Positions 37,114 through 47,115 of a stretch of DNA of 64,000 nt are shown piece after piece. Each line of letters opens with the position of its first letter. Within the stretch, counting starts at the first letter, position 1. The notes beneath the pieces were generated by a model. That model worked only from the letters and a program-made list of their open reading frames with translations. It ran no database searches and was not told the DNA's origin. The position numbers and the translations under genes were made by a program. This DNA is from Streptomyces aureus (GTDB taxonomy: Bacteria > Actinomycetota > Actinomycetes > Streptomycetales > Streptomycetaceae), in NCBI RefSeq assembly GCF_000725495.1, contig NZ_JNZD01000009.1, positions 62,001 through 126,000 of the forward strand, written 5' to 3'.

Positions 37114-38724
37114 TCAGTGGCTCGCCTCCGCGGTGGCCGGCGGCAGTTCCGTCTCGACCCCCGCGTCGCCCGCGTCGGCCGTGTAGTCCCCGGGCGAGGT
37201 CTCGTCGACGCCGTCCGGGGCCTTGAACGCCCTGAGCGCGAAGGTGAGGACGACCGCCACGGCCGCGTTCAGGACGAACGCCGTCAGACCGATGTAGCCG
37301 ATCTCCCCGATGCCGGGGATCTCCTTCGCGCTGCCGCCGAAGTGCTTCTGGGTCGGCGAGGCCACCCCGTAGGCGGCGATCGTGCCGTAGAGCATGCCGA
37401 CCGCCCAGCCGCCCAGCAGTGCCCAGCGGTGGAACCACCGCGTGAACAGACCGCCGACCAGCGAGGGGAAGGTCTGCAGGATCCAGATGCCGCCCAGCAG
37501 CTGGAAGTTGATCGCGACGGTCTTGTCCATGGTCAGGACGAAGACCAGCGCGCCCACCTTCACCAGGAGCGAGACCAGCTTGGAGACCCGGGTCTCCTGC
37601 CGCGGGGTCGCGTCCGGGTTGATGAAGTCCTTGTAGATGTTGCGGGTGAAGAGGTTCGCGGCCGCGATCGACATGATGGCCGCCGGGACGAGCGCGCCGA
37701 TGCCGATGGCGGCGAAGGCGACGCCCGCGAACCAGTCGGGGAACATGTCCTCGAAGAGCTGGGGGATGGCGAGCTGCCCGTTGGTGACCTTCACCCCGGC
37801 CGCGATCGCCATGAACCCGAGCAGGGCGAGCAGGCCCAGCATCAGCGAGTACAGCGGCAGGATCGTGGTGTTGCGCCTGATCACCTCCCGGCTGCGGCCG
37901 GACAGCGTCGCGGTGACCGAGTGCGGATACATGAACAGCGCCAGCGCCGAGCCGAGCGCGAGGGTGGCGTACGTCCACTGGCCGGCCTCGGCGGGCACGA
38001 GCCCGCCCGCGCCCGCGGCCGTGTACTTGGCGCTCGCCGCCTTGAAGATCTCGTCGAAGCCGCCCAGCTTGATCGGGATGTAGATGATCGCCACCGCGAT
38101 CACGATGTAGATCAGGGTGTCCTTCACGAACGCGATCAGGGCGGGCGCCCGCAGACCGGACGAGTAGGTGTACGCGGCCAGCACGCCGAAGGCGATCAGG
38201 AGCGGCAGGTCCTTGACGAAGGCGTTGGAGGACGCGCCGCCGCCCACGCCCATCACGTCCAGGACGGCCTGGATGCCGACGAGCTGGAGCGCGATGTACG
38301 GCATGGTGGCGAGGATGCCGGTGACGGCCACGGCGAGGGACAGGCCCTTGGAGCCGAAGCGGCCGCGCACGAAGTCCGAGGTCGTCACATAGCCGTGCCG
38401 GTGCGAGACCGACCACAGGCGGGGCAGGAAGGTGAAGATCAGCGGATAGACCAGGATCGTGTACGGCACGGCGAAGAAGCCGGCCGCGCCTGCCGCGTAG
38501 ACCGCCGCGGGCACCGCGACGAAGGTGTAGGCGGTGTAGAGGTCTCCGCCGAGCAGGAACCAGGTCACCCAGGTGCCGAAGGACCGTCCGCCCAGGCCCC
38601 ATTCGTCGAGGGTGTGCTCGTCGGCGGCCCTGCGCCAGCGCGCGGCCAGGAAGCCCATGACCGTGACGGCCAGGAAGAAGAAGATGAAGACGCCGAGGGC
38701 GACGCCGTTCACACCGTCCTTCAT
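37114..38724 (-). CDS. sodium:solute symporter (SSS family), MctP-like
   Basis: 536 residues with about 13 transmembrane helices, the usual SSS plan. Conserved blocks include GGRSFGTWVTWFLLGGDLYTAYTF near helix 2 and GVGGGASSNAFVKDLPLLIAFGV. It most resembles monocarboxylate/acetate transporters of the MctP type, but substrate choice cannot be read from sequence. Its ATG overlaps the stop of the upstream DUF3311 gene by 4 bases, the common pairing of DUF3311 with SSS transporters. Confidence 0.88.
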   Translation of the reverse strand: MKDGVNGVALGVFIFFFLAVTVMGFLAARWRRAADEHTLDEWGLGGRSFGTWVTWFLLGGDLYTAYTFVAVPAAVYAAGAAGFFAVPYTILVYPLIFTFLPRLWSVSHRHGYVTTSDFVRGRFGSKGLSLAVAVTGILATMPYIALQLVGIQAVLDVMGVGGGASSNAFVKDLPLLIAFGVLAAYTYSSGLRAPALIAFVKDTLIYIVIAVAIIYIPIKLGGFDEIFKAASAKYTAAGAGGLVPAEAGQWTYATLALGSALALFMYPHSVTATLSGRSREVIRRNTTILPLYSLMLGLLALLGFMAIAAGVKVTNGQLAIPQLFEDMFPDWFAGVAFAAIGIGALVPAAIMSIAAANLFTRNIYKDFINPDATPRQETRVSKLVSLLVKVGALVFVLTMDKTVAINFQLLGGIWILQTFPSLVGGLFTRWFHRWALLGGWAVGMLYGTIAAYGVASPTQKHFGGSAKEIPGIGEIGYIGLTAFVLNAAVAVVLTFALRAFKAPDGVDETSPGDYTADAGDAGVETELPPATAEASH

Positions 38725-38984
38725 GCGTCCGCACCTCCCTTCGCCGAGGTGCGGGCCCGCTGGTCACGGCGCCACAGCTGGTACGCGATCACCGTGAGCA
38801 CCGTCGAGAGGGGAACCCACAGCAGTTGGTACCAGTAGAAGAACGGGATGCCGATGAACGCCGGGTCGGTCTTCGTGTAGGAGCCGACCCACAGCATCGC
38901 CACGAAGGGCGCGAGCAGGCACAGGCCGATCACCACACGAACCGGTGTCACCACCGGTGGTTTCACTTCGGGCAGGTCTGACAC
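38721..38984 (-). CDS. DUF3311 small membrane protein, partner of the symporter
   Basis: 87 residues from a GTG at 38984 (MSDLPEVKPP), with GGAG 8 bases upstream; an ATG at 39005 is also possible. Two transmembrane helices flank a FYWYQLLWVPLSTV motif, the mark of DUF3311. Such proteins are found fused or adjacent to SSS symporters and are thought to be accessory. It overlaps the symporter gene. Confidence 0.85.
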   Translation of the reverse strand: MSDLPEVKPPVVTPVRVVIGLCLLAPFVAMLWVGSYTKTDPAFIGIPFFYWYQLLWVPLSTVLTVIAYQLWRRDQRARTSAKGGADA

Positions 38985-39147
38985 AGGTCGTCTCCGTCCC
39001 CTCATAGATCACCTGGGTAACGCGCGCAGGCAATCTAGGGGACGGTCCGGCTTTAGGGAACCACCCCTGCGGGGACGGCGGACGGGGAGCGTTCCTGCCC
39101 GGAGGCACGCGCCCCCGGGCCGGAGTGCGACCCCCTCGCGGTTCGGC

Positions 39148-40023
<876 letters not shown>

Positions 40024-40044
40024 CTATATACCGTCGGCGTACCT

Positions 40045-40060
40045 GTTGGTCTAGTCCATC
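40045..40060. promoter_or_regulatory. dre site (DasR box) upstream of dasR
   Basis: The core TGGTCTAGTCCA at 40047-40058 differs by one base from the dre core TGGTCTAGACCA. It lies 133 bases upstream of the dasR start and is a likely autoregulatory site. Confidence 0.75.
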
Positions 40061-40213
40061 GCGCGCAGACGGTGGTGCCGGCGCGGTCGCGGACGGTGCG
40101 TGAGCGGTTCCTCCGCAGGCCGTGAACCCGACCGTATTTTGTGCCGCTTGGCTACTTAAAGGTCCTTGCATATGTAGGTCCCATAACGGCCGACTGGACG
40201 GGCTTACACACCC

Positions 40214-40264
40214 TTGACACCCCCCTAGGTCTAGGCCAAGCTCCGGGTACTGGTCTACACCATT
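40214..40264 (+). promoter_or_regulatory. dasA promoter region with two dre sites
   Basis: TTGACA at 40214 is followed by a dre-like site at 40225-40240 (core AGGTCTAGGCCA) and a better one at 40249-40264 (ACTGGTCTACACCATT). Both cover the likely -10 and start of transcription, as expected for repression by DasR. A third half-matching sequence follows at about 40263. Confidence 0.72.
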
Positions 40265-40350
40265 GGTCCAGTCCCGGCCCCACGGGCGGTACACGGCGTA
40301 TGTCACCGCGGGGGAGCAGGGGGGTTCGCAGCATCCCTGAGGAGGGTGGC

Positions 40351-41634
40351 GTGAAGCGCAAGCTGATAGCCGCGATCGGTATCGCGGGCATGATGTTCTC
40401 CGTCGCGGCGTGCGGCAACGACGACAAGTCCGGGGGGTCGGACAAGGGTGCGAACGCCAAGGAGCTGACGGTCTGGCTCACGGTCGACGCGCAGAACAAC
40501 TGGCCCGAGCTGGTCAAGCAGGCCGACACGGCCATCGAGGCGAAGCACCCCGGCATCAAGATCAAGCACGAGTACTACGGCTGGCCGGACAAGAACACCA
40601 AGCTCGACGCGGTCCTCGCCACCGACAAGGCGCCGGACGTGGTCGAGATGGGCAACACCGAGATGCTCGGCTACATGGTCAAGGGAGCCTTTGCCCCCCT
40701 CGACGCGTCGAAGTTCGACAACTCGACCGCCTGGCTCGACGGACTCAAGGAGTCCGTGACGTACGACGGCAAGACCTACGGCGTGCCGTACTACGCCGGT
40801 GGACGCGTCGGCAACTGGCGCAAGGACGTCGCCGCCTCGGCCGGTGTGAAGAGCACCCCGAAGACGTACCAGGAGCTCACCTCCGACCTGGACAAGATCC
40901 AGAAGAAGGAGGGCGCCAAGTTCAGCGCCTGGTACCAGCCCACCCGTGACTGGTACGCGGCCATGTCCTTCGTCTACGACGCCGGCGGCTCCATCGCGAA
41001 GGAGGAGGGCGGCACCTGGAAGGCCAACCTCTCCTCGCCCGAGTCGGTCAAGGGTCTCAACGAGTTCAAGACCATCGTCGACAAGTACATGCACGGCGAC
41101 AAGACCAAGGACGAGTCCGACCGTTACATCGTCTACGGCCAGGGCAAGTCGGGCATGATCTTCGGTGCCGCCTGGGAGGGCGCGACCGCCGAGGACCCGA
41201 AGAGCGACAAGACCGGCAAGCTCAAGGGCAACCTCGAGAACTTCGTGATGCCCGGCCCGTCCGGCAAGAACCTCCCGGTCTTCCTGGGCGGCTCCGACCT
41301 CGCCGTCCCGGTGAAGTCGAAGGCGCAGGCCGTCGCCGCCGAGTGGATCAACGCGTTCACCGGCGCCAAGGGCCAGAAGGTCCTGATGGGCAAGGGCAAC
41401 CTGCCCAACAACAAGACCGACCTCGTGAGCCTGCAGAGCGACCCGAAGACGGCGGTCCCGGCCACCGCGGCCGAGTCCAGCTGGTTCGTCCCGATGGCGC
41501 CGGGCTGGGGCCAGGTCGAGAAGGCCCAGGTCCTGCAGACGATGCTGCAGAACATCGGCACCGGCAAGAAGTCCGTCGCGGACGCCGCGAAGGAAGCCGA
41601 CGCCGCGATCGACAAGGTCATCAACACCAAGTGA
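40351..41634 (+). CDS. dasA: chitobiose ABC transporter, substrate-binding lipoprotein DasA
   Basis: 427 residues from a GTG with GAGGAGGG upstream. The signal peptide ends with lipobox SVAAC. The rest is a two-lobed family 1 sugar-binding protein (ELTVWLTVDAQNN, GWPDKNTKLDAVLATDKAPDVVEMG). In S. coelicolor this protein binds N,N'-diacetylchitobiose. An intercistronic hairpin separates it from dasB, consistent with higher expression of the binding protein. Its divergent neighbour is dasR. Confidence 0.94.
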   Translation: MKRKLIAAIGIAGMMFSVAACGNDDKSGGSDKGANAKELTVWLTVDAQNNWPELVKQADTAIEAKHPGIKIKHEYYGWPDKNTKLDAVLATDKAPDVVEMGNTEMLGYMVKGAFAPLDASKFDNSTAWLDGLKESVTYDGKTYGVPYYAGGRVGNWRKDVAASAGVKSTPKTYQELTSDLDKIQKKEGAKFSAWYQPTRDWYAAMSFVYDAGGSIAKEEGGTWKANLSSPESVKGLNEFKTIVDKYMHGDKTKDESDRYIVYGQGKSGMIFGAAWEGATAEDPKSDKTGKLKGNLENFVMPGPSGKNLPVFLGGSDLAVPVKSKAQAVAAEWINAFTGAKGQKVLMGKGNLPNNKTDLVSLQSDPKTAVPATAAESSWFVPMAPGWGQVEKAQVLQTMLQNIGTGKKSVADAAKEADAAIDKVINTK

Positions 41635-41641
41635 CCCAGGA

Positions 41642-41685
41642 GCAGGGCCCCGTCGGTCCTCCGCAACGGAGGGACGGGGCCCTGC
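41642..41685 (+). terminator. intercistronic hairpin between dasA and dasB
   Basis: GCAGGGCCCCGTC pairs with GACGGGGCCCTGC and the inner arms pair further, giving a strong hairpin 8 bases after dasA. It probably acts as an attenuator or RNA stabiliser that lets only part of transcription continue into dasBC. Confidence 0.75.
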
Positions 41686-41778
41686 CTCCCGTACGGCCCG
41701 GCCAGGGGGAACGCCCGGCGGCCGGGCCGTACGGGCCTTCGCTTTCGTACGACCTGAGGGACCGCTGAGGAGCGCGCG

Positions 41779-42765
41779 ATGAGTGCCGCAGACACGACCA
41801 CCCCTGCCAAGGTGCCGCCGCCGCGGCAGGCACCGCCACCGGCCGCCGTGAAAGCGCCACGCGCCAGGCGGACATCGGGCACCACGGCGGCCCCCTGGGC
41901 CCTGCTCGCCCCGTGCCTGCTGATCCTCGCGGTGGTCCTCGGCTACCCCATGGTGCGCCTGGTCACGCTCTCCTTCCAGAAGTTCGGGCAGTCCCAGCTC
42001 TGGGGCTTCCAGCCGGCCGAGTCCGTCGGCCTCGACAACTTCAAGGGCGTGCTCTCCGACACCGAGTTCTGGCAGGTGGTCGTCAGGACCATCCTGTTCG
42101 CCGGCGGGGCCGTCGTCTTCACGATGGTCGTCGGCATGCTGATCGCCCTGCTCCTGCAGCGGGTCTCCGGCTGGGTGAAGACACTCGTCAACATCGCGCT
42201 GGTGGCCAGCTGGGGCATGCCGATCATCGTCGCCACCACCGTCTTCAAGTGGCTCTTCGACTCCGACTACGGCATCTTCAACGCGCTGCTCAGCAAGCTC
42301 CCCGGCGTCGACATGATCGGCCACAACTGGTTCGCCAGCGGGACCCAGGGCCTGAGCGTGATCATGCTCCTGGTCGTCTGGGGCGCGGTGCCCTTCGTGG
42401 TCATCACGCTCAGCGCGGGACTCACCCAGGTCCCCGCCGAGCTGGAGGAGGCGGCACGCCTCGACGGCGCGGGTTCCTGGGGCGTCTTCCGCCACGTCAC
42501 CCTGCCGATCCTCAAGCCCATCATCGTCATGCTGACGACGCTCTCCGTCATCTGGGACATGGGTGTCTTCCCGCAGGTCTTCGTCATGCGGGGCGGCCAC
42601 CCGGAGGCGGAGTTCCAGCTCCTCACCACGTACTCGTACGACCGCGCCTTCGTCGTCAACGACTACGCGCAGGGGTCGGCGATCGCCGTGCTGACCGTGC
42701 TGCTGCTCCTCGGTGTGGTCGCCGTGTACATGCGTCAGATGCTGCAGATCGGAGAGGTCGAATGA
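41779..42765 (+). CDS. dasB: chitobiose ABC transporter permease DasB
   Basis: 328 residues with six transmembrane helices after a Pro/Ala-rich cytoplasmic N-terminus of about 35 residues. The permease EAA loop that docks the ATPase reads EAARLDGAGSWGVFRHVTLPILKP near residue 230. GAGGAG lies upstream of the ATG. It overlaps dasC by 4 bases. As in S. coelicolor, no ATPase gene is in the cluster; there the shared ATPase MsiK serves it from elsewhere. Confidence 0.93.
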   Translation: MSAADTTTPAKVPPPRQAPPPAAVKAPRARRTSGTTAAPWALLAPCLLILAVVLGYPMVRLVTLSFQKFGQSQLWGFQPAESVGLDNFKGVLSDTEFWQVVVRTILFAGGAVVFTMVVGMLIALLLQRVSGWVKTLVNIALVASWGMPIIVATTVFKWLFDSDYGIFNALLSKLPGVDMIGHNWFASGTQGLSVIMLLVVWGAVPFVVITLSAGLTQVPAELEEAARLDGAGSWGVFRHVTLPILKPIIVMLTTLSVIWDMGVFPQVFVMRGGHPEAEFQLLTTYSYDRAFVVNDYAQGSAIAVLTVLLLLGVVAVYMRQMLQIGEVE

Positions 42766-43637
42766 GTGCCGTCGCCACGTCCGGGCGTACGTCCGCCACG
42801 GGGCGGAAGTCCTCCGGTCCCCGCAAGTCCAAGCTCGGCTGGAACCTGCTCGGTCTGTTCGTCTTCCTGACCGCGGGCTTCCCCGTCTACTGGATGCTCA
42901 ACACGGCGATCAAGCCGGCCAAGGACGCCATCGACCCCGACCCGAGCCTCCTGCCCACCGGGTTCACGCTGGACAACTTCCGCCGCGCGCTGGACATCGC
43001 CGACTTCTGGGGCCCGGTCGGCCGCAGCCTGATCGTCTCCCTCTCGGTGGTCGTGATCGGGATCGTCGTCGGGATGCTGGCCGCGCTGGCCATCTCCCGC
43101 TTCGCCTTTCGCGGCCGCAAGATCGTGATCGTCGGCATCCTCGCGGTCCAGATGGTCCCGCTGGTCGCCATGATCATCCCGGTCTTCCTGCTGCTGAACG
43201 ACCTGCACCAGTACGACAAGCTCTCCGGTCTGATCCTGACGTACCTGACCTTCATCCTCCCCTTCACGGTGTGGACGCTGCGCGGCTTCATCGTCAACAT
43301 CCCGAAGGAGCTGGAGGAGGCCGCCATGGTCGACGGCTGCAGCCGCACCAGCGCCTTCATCCGCGTGGTCTTCCCACTGCTGGCCCCCGGCATGGTCGCG
43401 ACCTCCGTCTACGCCTTCATCCAGGCCTGGAACGAGTACCTCTACGCCCTCATGCTGCTGAGCCAGCAGAACCAGACGGCCACCGTCTGGCTGGGCAACT
43501 TCACCACCAAGCACGGCACCGAGTACGCCCCGATGATGGCCGGAGCCACCATGATGGCCGTGCCGATCGTCGTCCTGTTCCTCCTTGTCCAGCGCAAGAT
43601 GGCCGCGGGACTGACCGCGGGCGCCGTGAAGGGATAA
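42762..43637 (+). CDS. dasC: chitobiose ABC transporter permease DasC
   Basis: 291 residues with six transmembrane helices. The EAA loop reads EAAMVDGCSRTSAFIRVVFPLLAPG near residue 195. It partners DasB to form the membrane channel for chitobiose. The ATG overlaps the dasB stop (ATGA), with GGAGAGG upstream. The GH3 hexosaminidase gene follows after 9 bases, so the whole is one operon. Confidence 0.93.
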   Translation: MSAVATSGRTSATGRKSSGPRKSKLGWNLLGLFVFLTAGFPVYWMLNTAIKPAKDAIDPDPSLLPTGFTLDNFRRALDIADFWGPVGRSLIVSLSVVVIGIVVGMLAALAISRFAFRGRKIVIVGILAVQMVPLVAMIIPVFLLLNDLHQYDKLSGLILTYLTFILPFTVWTLRGFIVNIPKELEEAAMVDGCSRTSAFIRVVFPLLAPGMVATSVYAFIQAWNEYLYALMLLSQQNQTATVWLGNFTTKHGTEYAPMMAGATMMAVPIVVLFLLVQRKMAAGLTAGAVKG

Positions 43638-43646
43638 CGCCACCCG

Positions 43647-45395
43647 ATGACGACATTCGCCAGCGGTACCACCGCGTCCAACGCGCGGGACGGCCTCACG
43701 CGCGACGCCCTGACCGTGCTCCAGCCCGGTTTCACCGGCACCACGGCTCCGGACTGGCTGCTGCGCCGCCTCGGCGAAGGCCTCGCCTCCGTCGGCCTGT
43801 TCGGCCGCAACATCGCCTCGCCCGAGCAACTGGCCGCGCTGACGGCCCAGCTCCGCGCCGAACGCGACGACGTCCTGGTCGCCATCGACGAGGAGGGCGG
43901 TGACGTCACCCGCCTGGAGGTGCGCACCGGTTCGTCCTTCCCCGGCAACCACGCGCTGGGCGCCGTGGACGACGTGGCGCTCACCGAGGAGGTCGCCCGG
44001 GAACTCGGCCGCCGGCTGGCCGCGTGCGGGGTGAACCTCAACTGGGCGCCGTCCGCCGACGTGAACTCCAACCCCGCCAACCCGGTCATCGGCGTACGGT
44101 CCTTCGGCGCCGACACCGACCTGGTGGCCCGGCACACGGCCGCCTACGTCACCGGCCTGCAGGCCGCCGGTGTCGCCGCCTGCACCAAGCACTTCCCGGG
44201 CCACGGGGACACGGCTGTGGACTCCCACCACGCCCTGCCCCGCATCGACGCGGACCTGTCGGTGCTCCAGGCGCGCGAGCTGGTGCCCTTCCGGGCGGCC
44301 ATCGCCGCGGGCAGCCGGGCCGTGATGAGCGCGCACATCCTCGTCCCGGCCCTGGACCCGGAGCGCCCGGCCACCCTCTCCCGCCGCATCCTCACCGGGC
44401 TGCTGCGCGAGGAACTCGGTTACGAGGGCCTCATCGTCACCGACGGCATGGAGATGCAGGCCATCGCCGCGACGTACGGCATCGAGCGCGGGAGCGTGCT
44501 GGCCATCGCGGCCGGCGCGGACGCGATCTGCGTCGGCGGGGGACTGGCGGACGACGACACGGTGCGCCGGCTGCGTGACGCCCTGGTCTCCGCCGTACGC
44601 TCCGGCGAGCTGTCCGAGGAACGCCTCGCGGACGCGGCGAACCGGGTGCGCGCGCTGGCCGAGTGGACGGCCTCGGCCGCCGCGGCCCGCAAGGCCGCCA
44701 CGAATGGCTTGAACGGCTCGAACGCCTCGAACATCGGCGGCGGTACGGGTGGTGCGAGCGGTTCCAGTGGCGTGAACGGTACGCGCGGTTCGGATGTCAC
44801 CGGTGGTGCGAACGGGACCGGCGGGGCGGACGGCCCAGCCGCTGCGAGTGGCCCGGCCGGCCCGGACGGCGGTACGGATGTCACCGGTGGTGCGAACGCG
44901 AGCGGCCCGGAAGGCCCGGACGGCGGTACGGACGGAGCGGCGGAGGGAGCCGTCGAGGTGGGGCTGGTCGCCGCCCGGCGCGCGCTGACCGTGACCCGCT
45001 CCGCGTCGCACACCCGGCTCCCGGGGGCTCCCTACGTGGCCGCGTTCACCCCGGTCGCGAACATCGCCGTCGGCGACGAGACCCCCTGGGGGGTGGCGGC
45101 GGAGCTGGCGCGGCTGCTGCCCGGCACCGAGACCGGCAGCTTCTCCGGCGAGGACGCGGGCTCCGAGGCCCTGGCGGCCGCGGACGGACGGCCCCTCGTC
45201 GCGGTCGTCCGCGACGAACACCGGCACCCCTGGATGGGGGCGGCCCTGGACACGCTGCTCGCCTCCCGGCCCGACACCGTCGTGGTCGAGATGGGCGTCC
45301 CCCAGTCGGCGCCCCGGGGCGCCCTGCACATCGCCACCCACGGTGCGGCACGCGTGTGCGGCCGTGCGGCGGCGGAGGTGATCGCGGGCGCGTAG
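43647..45395 (+). CDS. GH3 beta-N-acetylhexosaminidase with repeat linker
   Basis: 582 residues. The GH3 domain (residues 1-350) has KHFPGHGDTAVDSHHALPR with the D192/H194 acid-base dyad of NagZ-type enzymes and the nucleophile D266 in LIVTDGMEM. It would split N,N'-diacetylchitobiose, brought in by DasABC, to GlcNAc inside the cell; no signal peptide is seen. Residues 353-434 form a Gly/Asn/Thr/Pro-rich low-complexity linker made of repeated units, encoded by near-identical DNA repeats, followed by a C-terminal domain of 145 residues. The start ATG lies 9 bases after dasC, close to the SD-like AAGGGA. Confidence 0.88.
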   Translation: MTTFASGTTASNARDGLTRDALTVLQPGFTGTTAPDWLLRRLGEGLASVGLFGRNIASPEQLAALTAQLRAERDDVLVAIDEEGGDVTRLEVRTGSSFPGNHALGAVDDVALTEEVARELGRRLAACGVNLNWAPSADVNSNPANPVIGVRSFGADTDLVARHTAAYVTGLQAAGVAACTKHFPGHGDTAVDSHHALPRIDADLSVLQARELVPFRAAIAAGSRAVMSAHILVPALDPERPATLSRRILTGLLREELGYEGLIVTDGMEMQAIAATYGIERGSVLAIAAGADAICVGGGLADDDTVRRLRDALVSAVRSGELSEERLADAANRVRALAEWTASAAAARKAATNGLNGSNASNIGGGTGGASGSSGVNGTRGSDVTGGANGTGGADGPAAASGPAGPDGGTDVTGGANASGPEGPDGGTDGAAEGAVEVGLVAARRALTVTRSASHTRLPGAPYVAAFTPVANIAVGDETPWGVAAELARLLPGTETGSFSGEDAGSEALAAADGRPLVAVVRDEHRHPWMGAALDTLLASRPDTVVVEMGVPQSAPRGALHIATHGAARVCGRAAAEVIAGA

Positions 45396-45995
45396 CGCCC
45401 CGCCTCCGGGCCTCCGGGCCTGACCCCCGGAGGCCCGGGCATCGCCCCAGGCCACACACCGGTGCCGGACACTCCCCTGAGAGCGCCCGGCACCGTGGCA
45501 TTCCCCCACCCCGCCCCGACGGCCCCGGCCCGACGGCTCCGCCTCGACGGCCCCGGCCCGCGCGCGGCCTTCGCCCGGGCATCTTGGCCGCGCGTCCTCT
45601 GCGCGCCAGACCTGCGCCCGGCCGGGCCTGCGCAGGACCGGGCTCTGGCTGACCGGCCTCCGGCCGGGTCGCCTGTCCGCGCGGTCTCCGCCGCGTGACC
45701 ACGCTCCCCCGAGCCGTCTCCGACCGAGGCGCCCCCGCCCGACCAACCCCCGCCTGCGAGGGTTCCTGCCGTCGGCCTCGGCTTGCGTCAGCGGGGCCTG
45801 TCCTTCGGCCTCGGCAGTGGACCGTGGAGTCCTGTCCTGCGTGCCCCTGGCTCGTCCCCGGGGCCCCGCGCCCCTGCTGCTCCTGGGCAGTGCCCCGGGC
45901 TCCCGTGGGGGCTCCACGCACCGGTGCCGGGCGTTCCCGTCGGAGTGCCCGGCACCGGTGTCGTGGTGGGTCCGGCGCTTGGGCCGGGGGTCGTG
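45396..45995. other. 600-base spacer between the GH3 gene and nagB, flanked by two related hairpins
   Basis: I support no gene here; open frames in several phases reflect high GC. Two related inverted repeats lie at the ends: CGGTGCCGG/CCGGCACCG at 45460-45495 and a 14-base perfect stem (CACCGGTGCCGGGC) at 45919-45960. They can serve as terminators of the two convergent genes. Between them is GC-rich sequence with drifted CGACGGCCCCGGCCCG units. Confidence 0.6.
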
Positions 45996-46781
45996 TCAGA
46001 TTCCCTGCCAGTCCGGCTTCGCGGCGAAGGTCTGGCGGAAGTAGTCGCCGAGCTTCAGCTTGGACGCGGCGGCCTCGTCGACGACCACCGTGGCGTGCGG
46101 GTGCAGCTGGAGCGCGGAGGCCGGGCAGATCGCGGCGACCGGTCCCTCGACCGTCGCGGCCACGGCGTCCGCCTTGCCCTCGCCCGTCGCGAGCAGCACC
46201 AGGTGCCGGGCCTCCAGGATCGTGCCGATGCCCTGGGTGATGACGTGGTGCGGTACCTGCTCGATGTCACCGTCGAAGAACCGCGCGTTGTCCACCCGGG
46301 TCTGCTCGGTCAGCGTCTTGATCCGGGTGCGCGAGGCGAGCGAGGAGCACGGCTCGTTGAACCCGATGTGCCCGTCGGTCCCGATCCCCAGCAGCTGGAG
46401 GTCGACGCCGCCGGCCGCCGCCAGCGCCTTGTCGTAGGCCTCGCACGCGGCCTGGACGTCGGCCGCCGTGCCGTCGGGGCCCATGAACGCGTCCATGCCG
46501 ATGCCCAGCGGCTCCAGCACCTCGCGCCGCAGCACGGACCGGTAGGACTCGGGGTGCTCGGCCGGCAGCCCCACGTACTCGTCGAGCTGCGCCACGCGCG
46601 CGCCCGAGGCGTCCACGGCACCGGACCCCACGCGGGCCGCGAGCGCCGCGTAGATGGGCAGCGGCGTCGAGCCGGTGGCCACGCCGAGGAGCGCGTCGGG
46701 CTTGCGCCGGAGCAGCTTCGCCATGGCCTCGGCGATGAGCTCGCCGCCCGCCGCGGCGTCCGGGACGATGACAACTTCCAC
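45996..46781 (-). CDS. nagB: glucosamine-6-phosphate deaminase
   Basis: 261 residues, the family size, from a GTG at 46781 (MEVVIVPD). It converts glucosamine-6-phosphate to fructose-6-phosphate and ammonia. Motifs are LLGVATGSTPLPIYAAL, the catalytic Asp in AQLDEYVGL, and GIGTDGHIGFNEPCSS with the His of the active site. It is convergent with the das operon and completes GlcNAc use. A dre-like site lies 62 bases upstream. Confidence 0.95.
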   Translation of the reverse strand: MEVVIVPDAAAGGELIAEAMAKLLRRKPDALLGVATGSTPLPIYAALAARVGSGAVDASGARVAQLDEYVGLPAEHPESYRSVLRREVLEPLGIGMDAFMGPDGTAADVQAACEAYDKALAAAGGVDLQLLGIGTDGHIGFNEPCSSLASRTRIKTLTEQTRVDNARFFDGDIEQVPHHVITQGIGTILEARHLVLLATGEGKADAVAATVEGPVAAICPASALQLHPHATVVVDEAAASKLKLGDYFRQTFAAKPDWQGI

Positions 46782-46842
46782 GCTGGGCCTGCCGATCTGG
46801 AGAGGGGACTCAGGAACGCGCCCGAATCCGAAGGGGGACACA

Positions 46843-46858
46843 TGTGGTATAGACCAAT
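46843..46858. promoter_or_regulatory. dre site upstream of nagB
   Basis: TGTGGTATAGACCAAT matches the dre consensus with core TGGTATAGACCA, 62 bases before the nagB start, within the region where its promoter must lie. Confidence 0.75.
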
Positions 46859-47099
46859 CTAGCAGAGGGTCACCCTTCCGTCGCCCCGCCACGGGGTGCG
46901 TCGCGGGACGAATCCCCGGACCCGCCCGGACTCGTGAATTCCGCTTGAGTGCGCCGCCGTCGGCCCGGTGGCTCCTGCCGTCCGGGGAGCGGCGCGGGAT
47001 ACCCTGAAGGGCGCTCCTGGTGTTGGATGGGCGGACGACGAGGTCCGCCGCCGCGGCGCGCGGGCCGAGGACGCGGCCGCGCACGCATGGACGCACAAG

Positions 47100-47115
47100 C
47101 ATGGTCTAGTCCACA
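47100..47115. promoter_or_regulatory. second dre-like site between nagB and the sensor kinase
   Basis: CATGGTCTAGTCCACA has the core TGGTCTAGTCCA, the same core as the dasR site at 40047. It lies 320 bases from nagB and 281 bases upstream of the kinase gene. The rest of the 46782-47395 spacer holds no gene I can support. Confidence 0.65.

Noticed and set aside
36334..38838. 834-residue plus-strand open frame opposite the GNAT and symporter genes
   Set aside because: It crosses two real minus-strand genes and a 7-bp tandem repeat; no motif.
42735..45917. 1060-residue minus-strand open frame
   Set aside because: It lies opposite dasC and the GH3 gene; its sequence is Arg/Gly/Asp/Val-rich low-complexity typical of antisense frames in high-GC DNA and shows no family motif.
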